From the NCBI GenBank assembly GCA_029547045.1, contig JAKPQL010000006.1:1-64000 (forward strand): a DNA stretch of 64,000 nt. Direction: 5' to 3'. Under the pieces are notes generated by a model, which saw only the letters and a program-made list of their open reading frames with translations, was not told the origin of the DNA and searched no databases. Both the position numbers and the translations under genes were made by a program. Source of the DNA: Deltaproteobacteria bacterium (GTDB lineage Bacteria; Desulfobacterota; Desulfomonilia; UBA1062). Of this stretch, positions 46,563 to 55,786 are shown one piece after another; positions within the stretch are counted from its first letter, which is position 1, and each line of letters opens with the position of its first letter.

Positions 46563-48467
46563 ATGCACCGTCTTTCACCGGCCTTTCCCTGTGTCGTCGT
46601 TTCAGCCCTCCTCCTTGTTGTCCAGGTTCCCGCCCACGCGGCTTCCGAGGTCTTCATCACCGTGACCCCCACGGTCCGGGCGGAACAGCAGGGCACGGCG
46701 GCGGACAAAACGCCCACCGCGTTCATGGACATCATCACCCCTGGACCCGAGTCCTCCGGCGTCACCAACACGCTCGAGGCGCTGAGAAGGTCGTCCTCGG
46801 TGGACTTTTCAGATTACGGGGGTGCACCCACGTCGCCTGTGACCCTGCGCGGATCAAACTACCGGGAAACCCTCATCATGCTGGACGGCATACCGCTGAA
46901 CCCAGTCACCGGGGACCTGGTGGACGTAACCCGCTACCTGCTGCCGGACATCGACCGCATCGAGGTGATCAAGGGGAGCAACAGCGCCTCCTTCGGCAAG
47001 TCGGCCATGGGCGGGACGGTGAACATCGTGACCCGCGATCCCGCGGAGATGGACGAGGTCGACCTCACCGCCACCCAGGGTTCCTCCGGGATGGGTCTCT
47101 ACCACGGCCGTGCAAGCATGAAGCTCGGCCGAACGGGCGTGCTCGCGACCATCACCCGTGCGTTCAGCGACAACGACTTCCGCTATGACCGGGATGACGG
47201 CACGCGCGCCACGAGGCAGAACAACGGTGTGGAGAACACCACTGGCCTGCTCAAGGCCACCTTCGACGTCCAGGGGTGGAAGACCTCGCTCATGGGAAGC
47301 TTCATCGACCAGTTCGCAGGGTCCCCGGGCAGCGAGGGATCGGCCGGGTATCTCACGCCCCACGACAAGGTGAGCTCCGTCCAGGCCACGTACCTGGCCC
47401 GGACCTCCCGGGAGCTGACCCCCGATCAGTCCATCGACCTGCGGGCCTGGATGCTCACCAGCAGGACACACACCGAAAGCATCCCCTTCGGGGACAGCAG
47501 GACCAGGCTCGTCCAGGAAAGTGGTGCAGTGTCCTATGAACGGAGGTTCGGGGTCTTCTCCATCGCGCCCCGGGCGGAGTACCTCCAGGAACGCATGAGC
47601 AGCGACGATTACGGCAGGCACACCAGGGGAACCCTGAGCGGCGTCATGTCCGCCGAGATGGATGCGCAGCCCTTCCTGGTACAGCTCACCGGCAGGTGCG
47701 ACGACAGCTCCCGGTTCGGCAGCCGCCTGTCCTACCACGCCGGGGCCTCATGGAAGGCCCTCGACCACGTCCAGTTCAGGGCCAACGTAGGCACCGGGTA
47801 TGTGGAACCCACCATGGGGCAGCTGTACGCCCCCTCGAGCTGGTACACCTTCATCCCGAACCCCGACCTCGAGCCGGAAAAATCCCTGGGCTTCGATGCG
47901 GGGCCCAGCCTCACCTTCACCAGCTTCGGGGCCGGGGTGAACTACTTCCATACCAGATACCGGGACCTCATCAAGATGGACTTCCCCGAGGCCGAAGCCT
48001 TCACCTATGTGAACGTTGACGAGGCCAGGTCCCACGGCATGGAGGCCAACGCGTGGCTCGCCCCCGCCGATCAGGTCATGCTCCAGGCGAACTACACCCT
48101 GACCCGCTCCACCTACGAGAGCGGCACCTACGAGGGCAACGAGATGAAGCAGAAGCCAAGACAGGTGCTGAACCTGCAGGCGGACTGGTTCCCCGAGATC
48201 GCGGGCAGGGCCGCCACGTTCAGCGTGGCGTACCAGATCAGGGGGGCAACCTATGCGGACGAGGCCAACACGGAGCGGACCCGCACCCGCTACCTCCTCC
48301 ACACCGGGGTCATCTATGACGTGGGACCCAATGCAGACATCTCCTTCAAGGTGGACAACCTCCTGGACGACCAGTCGCCCGAATACGTGGACAAGACCCC
48401 CTGGGGAACCTTCTGGTATCCCGTGGCAGGCAGGACCTACCGCTTTGCCGCAAAGGTGGCCTTCTAG
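46563..48467 (+). CDS. btuB: TonB-dependent vitamin B12 receptor (BtuB-like)
   Basis: This 634-residue outer-membrane receptor has a signal peptide (cleavage near PAHA, residue 25) and a TonB-box-like segment EVFITVTPTV. A plug domain follows (SPVTLRGSNYRETLIMLDGIPLN, IDRIEVIKGSNSASFGKSAMGGTVNIVT), then a 22-strand-type barrel ending in an aromatic residue (FAAKVAF). The cobalamin riboswitch upstream makes a corrinoid the likely ligand. ATG 46563 follows GGAGGTG; the longer frame runs back into the riboswitch. No btuCDF genes are near. Confidence 0.9.
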   Translation: MHRLSPAFPCVVVSALLLVVQVPAHAASEVFITVTPTVRAEQQGTAADKTPTAFMDIITPGPESSGVTNTLEALRRSSSVDFSDYGGAPTSPVTLRGSNYRETLIMLDGIPLNPVTGDLVDVTRYLLPDIDRIEVIKGSNSASFGKSAMGGTVNIVTRDPAEMDEVDLTATQGSSGMGLYHGRASMKLGRTGVLATITRAFSDNDFRYDRDDGTRATRQNNGVENTTGLLKATFDVQGWKTSLMGSFIDQFAGSPGSEGSAGYLTPHDKVSSVQATYLARTSRELTPDQSIDLRAWMLTSRTHTESIPFGDSRTRLVQESGAVSYERRFGVFSIAPRAEYLQERMSSDDYGRHTRGTLSGVMSAEMDAQPFLVQLTGRCDDSSRFGSRLSYHAGASWKALDHVQFRANVGTGYVEPTMGQLYAPSSWYTFIPNPDLEPEKSLGFDAGPSLTFTSFGAGVNYFHTRYRDLIKMDFPEAEAFTYVNVDEARSHGMEANAWLAPADQVMLQANYTLTRSTYESGTYEGNEMKQKPRQVLNLQADWFPEIAGRAATFSVAYQIRGATYADEANTERTRTRYLLHTGVIYDVGPNADISFKVDNLLDDQSPEYVDKTPWGTFWYPVAGRTYRFAAKVAF

Positions 48468-48481
48468 GCTGCATGCCCTTG

Positions 48482-48511
48482 TTGACAAAGCGTTGCCTGA
48501 TCCGTGATAAT
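48482..48511 (+). promoter_or_regulatory. Promoter of the aroC operon
   Basis: A perfect TTGACA (48482-48487) and GATAAT (48506-48511) are separated by 18 bp. They lie about 33 bp before the aroC ATG, which follows GGAGGT. Confidence 0.65.
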
Positions 48512-48543
48512 CACGGCCCAGAAGAACCTGGAATGGAGGTCTC

Positions 48544-49677
48544 ATGCTTGTCTTCAACACGGCCGGAGAATCGCACGGCCGCGGTGTCTTCGCCTTCCTG
48601 GACGGCCTGCCCGCAGGACTCGTGGTTGACAGGGAGCTCATTGACCGCGACCTGGCGCGCCGCCAGATGGGATACGGCAGGGGAGGCCGCATGGCCATCG
48701 AGAAGGACCGGGTGGACGTGCTCTGCGGCATCCGCGGCGGCCGCACCCTGGGCAGCCCCGTGCTTCTGGCCGTGTGGAACGCCGATTTCGAGAACTGGAA
48801 GGACCACATGGACCCCTGGTCCATCGCACCGGGCAGGGAACTCCACACACCCCGGCCCGGACACGCCGATCTGGCGGGCGCGGCCCGCTTCCGTCACCTT
48901 GACCTGCGCAACGTCCTGGAGCGCTCCAGCGCCCGCGAAACCGCGGGCCGGGTGGCAGCGGGGGGGCTGCTTCGGTCCTTCCTTGCAGCCCTGGGCGTGC
49001 ATGTCCACTCCTGGGTGACGCGGATCGGACAGGCGGTCTTCGAGGGACCCTATTCCCGGGAGCTGCTCGATGCATCCAGCGTGTTCTGCCCTGACCCGCA
49101 GGCGACCAAGGCCATGGAACAGGCCATAGACCAGGCTTACGAGCAGGGCGACTCCCTGGGAGGCGACTTCACGGTGGTGGTGTCCGGGCTCCCCGCGGGC
49201 ATCGGCTCGTACACCCAGTGGAACCAGCGCCTGGACGCCCTGCTCAGCATGCACCTCATGTCCATCCCGGCCATCAAGGCCGTGCAGATAGGAGCGGGCA
49301 TCGCATGCGGGGGGTTGCCCGGATCCCGGGTCCACGACCCCATCCTGCCCACCAGGCCCAGGTCCAGGCCCACCAACAATGCAGGCGGGCTGGAGGGAGG
49401 CATGTCGAACGGCGAGCCCGTCGTCCTCAGGTGCACCATGAAGCCCATCCCCACGCTCACCAGAGGGCTGCCCACCTTCGACATGCGCACCGGCGAGGAG
49501 ACCGCGGCACACTACGAGCGCTCGGACGTGTGCGCCGTGCCCGCGGCCTCTGTGGTTGGCGAGGCCATGACCATCATCGCAGTGACGGGGGCCATCCTGT
49601 CCGGGTTCTCCCAGCCGAGCATGGCCGCCCTCAGCCAGGCCTTTGCCGAGCAGAGACGGTTCTGGGAGGGTCTGTGA
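48544..49677 (+). CDS. aroC: Chorismate synthase
   Basis: This 377-residue enzyme uses reduced FMN to convert EPSP to chorismate. It has FNTAGESHGRGVFAFLDGLPAGL, the RRQMGYGRGGRM motif, DLRNVLERSSARETAGRVAAGGL and the C-terminal MKPIPTL segment. The gene heads an operon of shikimate-pathway genes with its own promoter. The stop overlaps the GTG start of the fused kinase-synthase gene. Confidence 0.97.
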   Translation: MLVFNTAGESHGRGVFAFLDGLPAGLVVDRELIDRDLARRQMGYGRGGRMAIEKDRVDVLCGIRGGRTLGSPVLLAVWNADFENWKDHMDPWSIAPGRELHTPRPGHADLAGAARFRHLDLRNVLERSSARETAGRVAAGGLLRSFLAALGVHVHSWVTRIGQAVFEGPYSRELLDASSVFCPDPQATKAMEQAIDQAYEQGDSLGGDFTVVVSGLPAGIGSYTQWNQRLDALLSMHLMSIPAIKAVQIGAGIACGGLPGSRVHDPILPTRPRSRPTNNAGGLEGGMSNGEPVVLRCTMKPIPTLTRGLPTFDMRTGEETAAHYERSDVCAVPAASVVGEAMTIIAVTGAILSGFSQPSMAALSQAFAEQRRFWEGL

Positions 49678-51233
49678 TCTTTCTCACCGGCTTCATGGGC
49701 TCCGGCAAGAGCACGGTGGGCAGGAAGCTCGCCCAGCGGCTCGACGTGCCCTTCATAGACCTGGACGAGGTCATCAGCACCAGGGCAGGCAGCAGCATCC
49801 GGGACATCTTCGCCTGCGCCGGAGAGTCCGCCTTCCGTGCCCTGGAACGCCAGGCGCTCCTCGACGTGGCCCTGTCCGAACATGATGCCGTGGTGGCCAC
49901 GGGCGGGGGGCTGCCCGTGGACCCTGCGAACCGCGCAGTCATGAAGGCATGCGGGTCCGTGGTGCACCTGAAGGCGTCCTTCGAAACACTGGCGGCACGC
50001 ATCCCCGAAGACCGGGGAAGGCCCCTGTGGGACGGCAACGCCCGGGACCTGCTGGAGAGCAGGACCCCGGCATACGAAGACGCCGATTTCACCGTGCACA
50101 CGGACGGCCTGGGGGTCCACGAGGCGGCGGAGGTCCTGGCTGACCAGGCCCGTTCCCTGCCCGCGCCCGTGCCGGTCCTGGTCCCCGCATCCCCGTACCC
50201 GGTGTATATCGGTCGCGGGATCTTCCCGGATATCCGGAAGTTAGTCCACCGCCACGTGCGGCCCGAGGGGATCTTCGTCATGGCGGACGAGAACGTGCTC
50301 GCGCACCACGGCACCACCATCCGTTCCAGCCTGTCCAGGACGAGGCACGCAGTCATGTCCGTCCCCTCGGGAGAGCAGTCAAAGTCGGCCCCCTTCCTCT
50401 TGAAGGTCCTGGACGAGATGTTCTCTGCCCAGGTGAACAGGCAGTGGATCTGCCTCGCCGTCGGCGGGGGCGTGACCGGTGACCTGGCCGCCTTCGCTGC
50501 CAGCATCTACATGCGCGGCATCCCGGTTGTCCAGGCTCCCACAACGCTCCTGGCCATGGTGGATTCCAGCATCGGCGGCAAGACCGGCATCGACGTGAGG
50601 CAGGGGAAGAACCTTGTGGGGACGTTCCACCAGCCGCTGCTGGTGCTCAGTGATCTGGACTTCCTCGCCACGCTGAATCCTGTGCTCACCAGGGACGCCA
50701 TGGCCGAGGTGGTGAAGTACGGCATCATCATGGACAGGCACCTGTTCGAGCACCTTGAGACGGAGGACGATCTCGATTACCACAGGGTCGTCCACCTGTG
50801 CGTTTCTGACAAGGCAGCCGTGGTGAGCAGGGACGAACGGGAAGGGGGCCTGCGGAGGATCCTGAACTTCGGCCATACCATGGGCCACGCCATGGAGCTG
50901 GCGCTTCACTACGAAACGAGCCACGGCCGGGCGGTTTCCGCTGGCATGTACTTCGCGGTGTGGCTCTCCCGGATCATGGGGCTCCTGGATCCGCGGGAGG
51001 CAGAGAGGGCCTTCCGGGTCATCAGGAAGTGGTCGTACCCGGTGGAGGAGCTCTCCTTCCCCCACCCGGACCACGTGGGCGCGGCGCTCGCCACGGACAA
51101 GAAATCCACCTCCGAAGGCATCCACTTTGTGTTGACTCCAGGCATCGGTGATGTTACCGTGAAAAAGCTCACTGGTTCTCAAATATTAGGTGCATATGGC
51201 CGGTTCGTCAGAGAAAGTGCAGAAGGCCTTTGA
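49674..51233 (+). CDS. aroKB: Fused shikimate kinase / 3-dehydroquinate synthase
   Basis: This 519-residue protein joins two shikimate enzymes. Residues about 1-165 are shikimate kinase (FLTGFMGSGKSTVG, DLDEVI, VATGGGLPVD, RPLW). Residues about 170-519 are NAD-dependent 3-dehydroquinate synthase (GGGVTGDLAAFAASIYMRGI, APTTLLAMVDSSIGGKTGID, LNFGHTMGHAMELA). Fusions of AroK to AroB are known but uncommon. The start is GTG 49674 behind GGGAGGG, overlapping the aroC stop; the longer upstream frame is out-of-frame aroC sequence. It overlaps the TPR gene by 38 bases. Confidence 0.95.
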   Translation: MIFLTGFMGSGKSTVGRKLAQRLDVPFIDLDEVISTRAGSSIRDIFACAGESAFRALERQALLDVALSEHDAVVATGGGLPVDPANRAVMKACGSVVHLKASFETLAARIPEDRGRPLWDGNARDLLESRTPAYEDADFTVHTDGLGVHEAAEVLADQARSLPAPVPVLVPASPYPVYIGRGIFPDIRKLVHRHVRPEGIFVMADENVLAHHGTTIRSSLSRTRHAVMSVPSGEQSKSAPFLLKVLDEMFSAQVNRQWICLAVGGGVTGDLAAFAASIYMRGIPVVQAPTTLLAMVDSSIGGKTGIDVRQGKNLVGTFHQPLLVLSDLDFLATLNPVLTRDAMAEVVKYGIIMDRHLFEHLETEDDLDYHRVVHLCVSDKAAVVSRDEREGGLRRILNFGHTMGHAMELALHYETSHGRAVSAGMYFAVWLSRIMGLLDPREAERAFRVIRKWSYPVEELSFPHPDHVGAALATDKKSTSEGIHFVLTPGIGDVTVKKLTGSQILGAYGRFVRESAEGL

Positions 51234-51729
51234 TGAGGGCAGGTTCCTGGATGTTCTCCGGGAGGCCAAGTCGCGGCGGAACCCGGAGGACAAGCTGCTC
51301 GCTGGAGTGTCCCTCTTCAGGCTCGGCAGGTACGGGGAGGCCCTCGAGGTCCTGGACAGGATCGCCCGGCAGGCCCAGAGCCTGACCAGGTCCCTGTACT
51401 ACCTGGCCCTCATCCACCGGCAGCGGGGCGACGAGGAGACCGCCCGGGCGCTCCTGCAGAAGTACCTTGCCGTGTACCCCGAGGACGACGAGGCCAGGGA
51501 CACCCTGGAAGGCAAACCGAGCGCCGGCGGGGAGCTCATGAAGGAGCCCTCCCTTGAGCTGGCCAAGGTGTACGCCCAGCAGGGGCATTACGAGCAGGCA
51601 CTGGACATCTATGCGCAGGTGAACCACATGGGCGCCCTTGACGAGGCATCCCGTCAGGAGGCGCTCGGCGTGCAGAACCTCTACTTGAGGAAGACCCTGG
51701 AAGGTTGGCTGATGAGGCTGAAGAGATGA
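51196..51729 (+). CDS. TPR-repeat protein within the aro operon
   Basis: This 177-residue protein is made of helical tetratricopeptide-like repeats ([73 protein letters not shown]). There is no signal peptide, so it is probably a cytoplasmic scaffold or partner. It lies between aroKB and aroQ, overlapping both, so it is made together with the shikimate enzymes. A role in organising the pathway is only speculation. A GTG two codons upstream is an alternative start. Confidence 0.8.
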   Translation: MAGSSEKVQKAFDEGRFLDVLREAKSRRNPEDKLLAGVSLFRLGRYGEALEVLDRIARQAQSLTRSLYYLALIHRQRGDEETARALLQKYLAVYPEDDEARDTLEGKPSAGGELMKEPSLELAKVYAQQGHYEQALDIYAQVNHMGALDEASRQEALGVQNLYLRKTLEGWLMRLKR

Positions 51730-52172
51730 AGATACTGCTGCTGAACGGTCCCAATCTGAACCTGCTGGGTACCCGGGAGACCACTATCTACGGGGCAACG
51801 AGCCTGGGCGACATCGAGGCCAGGGTCAGGAACAAGGCACTCGCCGTTGGCTGCGAGGTGGAGTTCTTCCAGTCCAACCACGAGGGCGAGCTCATCGAAA
51901 AGGTGCAGGCCGCTTCACGGCAGGAGATCGACGTCATCATCATCAACCCCGGCGGGTACACCCACACCTCTGTGGCGCTCCGCGACGCCCTGCTGGCCGT
52001 GGGCATCCCCTTCATCGAGGTGCACCTGAGCAGGGTGGCGGCAAGGGAAGGCTTCCGCCAGGTCAACTACTTCTCCGACATCGCCTCAGGGACCATATCC
52101 GGACTCGGCCCGCTGGGCTACGAACTCGCCCTGGAAGCGGCCCGGACCCTCTATGGAAAGAAGGCTCAGTAG
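51726..52172 (+). CDS. aroQ: 3-dehydroquinate dehydratase, type II
   Basis: This 148-residue enzyme dehydrates 3-dehydroquinate. The type II hallmarks are present: [14 protein letters not shown], the catalytic Tyr in [22 protein letters not shown] and the His in [22 protein letters not shown]. It starts inside the stop of the TPR gene (ATGA) and overlaps the peptidase gene by 20 bases. With aroC and aroKB, four of the seven shikimate-pathway activities are in this operon; aroF is 5 kb away. Confidence 0.97.
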   Translation: MKILLLNGPNLNLLGTRETTIYGATSLGDIEARVRNKALAVGCEVEFFQSNHEGELIEKVQAASRQEIDVIIINPGGYTHTSVALRDALLAVGIPFIEVHLSRVAAREGFRQVNYFSDIASGTISGLGPLGYELALEAARTLYGKKAQ

Positions 52173-53220
52173 GGCCCGCGCCTATCTCAAGGGGTTGGAC
52201 GCGATCCTTCTCCTGTCGCGCCCCAGCATCACCTACCTGAGCGGGTACACGGGCTCGGACGCCGTATACCTGTTCACCGAGGACCGGTCCTTCCTCTTCG
52301 TGGACTCGCGGAACACCCTCCAGGCCGGCCAGGAGAGCACCTGCGAGGTGCGCGAGATACGAAGGCGCTGGGAGGACATCCACGAGGTCCTCAAGGAGAC
52401 CGGCATCAGGACCCTGGGCCTGGAGTCCAACATCCTGGACCTGGACAGCTTCATCAGGATGAAGGACCTGTACCGGGGCATCGAGATGACGCCCATGGGC
52501 GGCCAGCTCAGGAACCTCCGTTCCATCAAGGACGGCAACGAACACGCCGCCATGCGCCGGGCCGCCATCGTGTCCGAGCAGGCCCTTGAGGCTGTGCTCG
52601 GCAGGGGCATCGTGGGGCGCCGGGAGCAGGACGTGTCCCTTGACCTTGAGTGGGAAATGAGGACAAGGGGTGCCTCCGCCGCTTCCTTCGAGCTCATCGT
52701 GGCCTCGGGCCCACGCTCCGCCATGCCTCACGGCACTGCCTCGGCACGCGTGATCGGAGATGGCGAGGCCGTGATCATCGACTTCGGCTGCATCCTGGAC
52801 GGGTACTGCTCGGACCAGACCGTGACCTTCCTCACCGGGCCCATGGAGGACGGCTTTTCCCAGGCGTACCGGGCCGTATGGGAGGCTCAGGACAAGGCCA
52901 TCAGGGCCGTGGCCCCCGGGGTGAAGGCCTCCGAGGTGGACAGGGTCGCCCGGGATCACCTCGCCTCTGCAGGCCTGGCGTCGTACTTCGGACATGGCCT
53001 TGGACACGGCGTGGGCATTGAGGTGCACGAGGCTCCCACGGTCTCCTCTTTGTCCGAGGATGTCCTTGAGGAGGGCATGGTCATCACCATCGAGCCCGGC
53101 GTGTACCTCCCCGGGAAGTACGGCATCAGGCTCGAGGACATGGTGGTGGTGACAGATAATTCTTGCAACCGCCTCACAAATATTGCTAAGGAAACCATCA
53201 GAATCGTCAGCCAGAGGTGA
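52153..53220 (+). CDS. M24-family aminopeptidase (Xaa-Pro type)
   Basis: This 355-residue protein has a creatinase-like N-terminal domain (about 1-125) and an M24 pita-bread catalytic domain. The metal ligands are visible: Asp in [16 protein letters not shown] (two Asp), His in [15 protein letters not shown], Glu in [11 protein letters not shown] and Glu in IRLEDMVVV. It removes N-terminal residues before proline. It lies between aroQ and efp, the common pepP-efp arrangement. Confidence 0.93.
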   Translation: MERRLSRARAYLKGLDAILLLSRPSITYLSGYTGSDAVYLFTEDRSFLFVDSRNTLQAGQESTCEVREIRRRWEDIHEVLKETGIRTLGLESNILDLDSFIRMKDLYRGIEMTPMGGQLRNLRSIKDGNEHAAMRRAAIVSEQALEAVLGRGIVGRREQDVSLDLEWEMRTRGASAASFELIVASGPRSAMPHGTASARVIGDGEAVIIDFGCILDGYCSDQTVTFLTGPMEDGFSQAYRAVWEAQDKAIRAVAPGVKASEVDRVARDHLASAGLASYFGHGLGHGVGIEVHEAPTVSSLSEDVLEEGMVITIEPGVYLPGKYGIRLEDMVVVTDNSCNRLTNIAKETIRIVSQR

Positions 53221-53226
53221 GGTTCC

Positions 53227-53789
53227 ATGCAGTACTCAACAGCGCAGTTCAGGAAGAACCTGAAGATCGAGATCGACGGTGAGCCGTTCACCATCGTCGA
53301 CTTCCAGCACGTGAAGCCGGGCAAGGGCGGCGCCTTTGTACGCACCAAGATCAAGAGCCTGATCACCGGCAGGGTGAACGACATCACCTTCCGCTCCGGG
53401 GAGAAGGTGGACGTGCCCGACCTTGAAGAGAGGCGTATGTCGTACCTCTACCAGGACGAGTCCGGGTACTGCTTCATGGATACGCAGACCTACGAGCAGA
53501 TGACCCTGACCAAGGACCAGATGGGGGACGCCCTGGGCTACCTGAAGGAGAACGTTGAGGTGGAGGTCCTGCTGCACAACGGATCGGCCATCGGCGTGGA
53601 ACTCCCCATGTTCATGGAGCTCGAGGTGGTGGAGACCGACCCCGGGCTCAAGGGAAACACCGCATCCGGCGGATCGAAGCCCGCCAGGCTGGAGACCGGG
53701 GTCACCATCCAGGTTCCCCTGTTCATCAGCGTGGGCGAGATCGTGAAGGTGGATACCAGGACCGGGGACTACATCGAACGGGTGGGCTG

Positions 53790-53790
<1 letters not shown>
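53227..53790 (+). CDS. efp: Elongation factor P
   Basis: This 187-residue protein rescues ribosomes stalled at polyproline. It has three beta-barrel domains of normal length. The loop that enters the peptidyl-transfer centre reads HVKPGKGGAFVR with Lys33 at the tip, the residue usually modified. No EpmA or EpmB gene is in the window. It starts 6 bp after the peptidase stop and overlaps accB by one base. Confidence 0.97.
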
Positions 53791-54199
<409 letters not shown>

Positions 54200-54203
<4 letters not shown>

Positions 54204-54925
54204 AGGTCTGGCTGTTCCTCCACGAGGCTCGGTGCCCTGCCGGCCTTGCCATGAAGAAGGACCTGGATCTGTTCGATGCCGTGCGCGGGGGAACCCTGCA
54301 GGGGGCATTTCGCATCTACAACTGGTCCGAGCCCGCCGTTACCATCGGCCACCACCAGAAATCCATCACCTTCTTCGACAGGGAAACGGTCCTCCCGGTA
54401 CTGCGCAGGCCGACAGGGGGCGGGGCGGTCCTGCACGGGGACGACATCACCTTCAGCCTCTGCGCGCCGCTGGACGGCGCCCTGCCCTCGGGCATCCCCG
54501 AATGTGCCCGGACCGTGTCCGCCGTGTTCGCATCCGCACTCAGGCAATGCGGGATGGAGACCTCCGTCAGGGGCGGTTCGCACGCATTCTCTCCGGTCTG
54601 CTTCGAGAGGCCGTCGCCCCAGGAGCTCGTGGCATCGGGTTCCAAGATACTCGGGCTCGCCCTGGCACGCACAGGACGGTTCATGCTCGTCCAGGGCGTG
54701 CTGCCGCTCAGGGTGGACCGGGGTCTTGCGGGGCGGGTATTCGGCCCAGGACCTGGCGCAGGGCCCAGGGGCATCATGGACCTGTGCGGGGATTTCTGCG
54801 TGGAGGACTTCCTAGTCCACCTGAGACAGGCTTTTTCCCTTCAGCTGGGCGTTCTTCTTTCTGAACGCGGCGATGGTGATCACCATGGTGGCACAGAAGA
54901 CCAGGGCAAAGTAGAACCTGGGTGA
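54200..54925 (+). CDS. LipM-like octanoyltransferase / lipoate-protein ligase family protein
   Basis: This 241-residue protein of the BPL/LplA/LipB fold has RRPTGGGAVLHGDDITFSL and a conserved cysteine (Cys134) in SPVCFERPSPQELVASGSKILGLA, with the active-site Lys149. The cysteine in this context is typical of LipM octanoyltransferases. It lacks the LplA C-terminal domain. It may feed lipoyl synthesis, or, given its coupling to accB, act on that carrier; the second idea is speculative. GTG 54200 overlaps the accB stop. Its last 114 bases overlap the convergent VTT gene. Confidence 0.82.
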
Positions 54926-55516
54926 GAATACCGCTTCCAGCATCGCCTCCCCGATATAGGAGAACAGCACGATGCTTGGGATGATGCCGAAGGCGGTGGC
55001 CTTCATGAAATCGCGCCACCGTACTCCCGTGGCCGCAGCGGCTGAGTTGATCACCATGAAGGGGACGATGGCGATCAGCTGGAACACGAGCACCAGGGCA
55101 TACCCGTTCCTGCGGATGGCGTTCCTCACCCGCAGGGACTTCCGGGTGCTGCCCCAGGACTCTTCTAGATGCAGGCCCCTGACCAGGAAATAGACCAGGT
55201 TCGCGTTCAGGATGCACCCTATGTAGGAGAGCACTATGCCCAGGGGTGCCCCGTAGGCTGATGAACCCGCCATGATGAGGAGGCTCAGGGGGGCTGCCAG
55301 CGGCATGGTGGCCACGCAGAGCACGTAGACGAACAGGCCGGAAAGACCGATATTCTGCAGTGCGATCCTCAGGGAGATCCAGTTCTTGAGGGGGTAGGGG
55401 TCGATGTAGTGGATGATGCCGAGGATGCTGGAAAATCCAAGGAACACCAGGAACGTTATGATGATGCCCCTCTGTATCTGATGCAGGTTCCCTGTCATGG
55501 CGGAAGTCGAGTGCAT
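54812..55516 (-). CDS. TVP38/TMEM64 (VTT/DedA-like) membrane protein
   Basis: This 234-residue integral membrane protein has about six hydrophobic segments and the VTT-type core (MPLAAPLSLLIMAGSSAYGAPLGIVLSYIG, FQLIAIVPFMVINSAAAATGVRWRDFMKATAFGIIPS). DedA/VTT proteins act in membrane homeostasis, some as lipid scramblases or flippases. The ATG follows CAGGAGAACTCC. The 3' end overlaps the lipoyl-family gene on the other strand by 114 bases. Confidence 0.87.
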   Translation of the reverse strand: MHSTSAMTGNLHQIQRGIIITFLVFLGFSSILGIIHYIDPYPLKNWISLRIALQNIGLSGLFVYVLCVATMPLAAPLSLLIMAGSSAYGAPLGIVLSYIGCILNANLVYFLVRGLHLEESWGSTRKSLRVRNAIRRNGYALVLVFQLIAIVPFMVINSAAAATGVRWRDFMKATAFGIIPSIVLFSYIGEAMLEAVFSPRFYFALVFCATMVITIAAFRKKNAQLKGKSLSQVD

Positions 55517-55786
55517 GGAGTTCTCCTGTCCTGCTCCGGTGCTGTCCTCCTCTCCTCATCGGCATGAACCGTGTTCCCTTGAGCTTATTATACGTTTTCA
55601 TTGATATTTTCTGATGACAAGATCCGCCTTCCGGGATGCACGGCAGACACCCCCTGCTATCCCCCGCACCGTGCACACGGTGAAGAAGTTCGGTGGATTC
55701 CCGGAGGAAAGGTGTGGTATTCTCTCCAGGCAACTGTGACCGACGGATGGAATCTGTACTCCACGCACCATGAAAGGGGATGCTCC

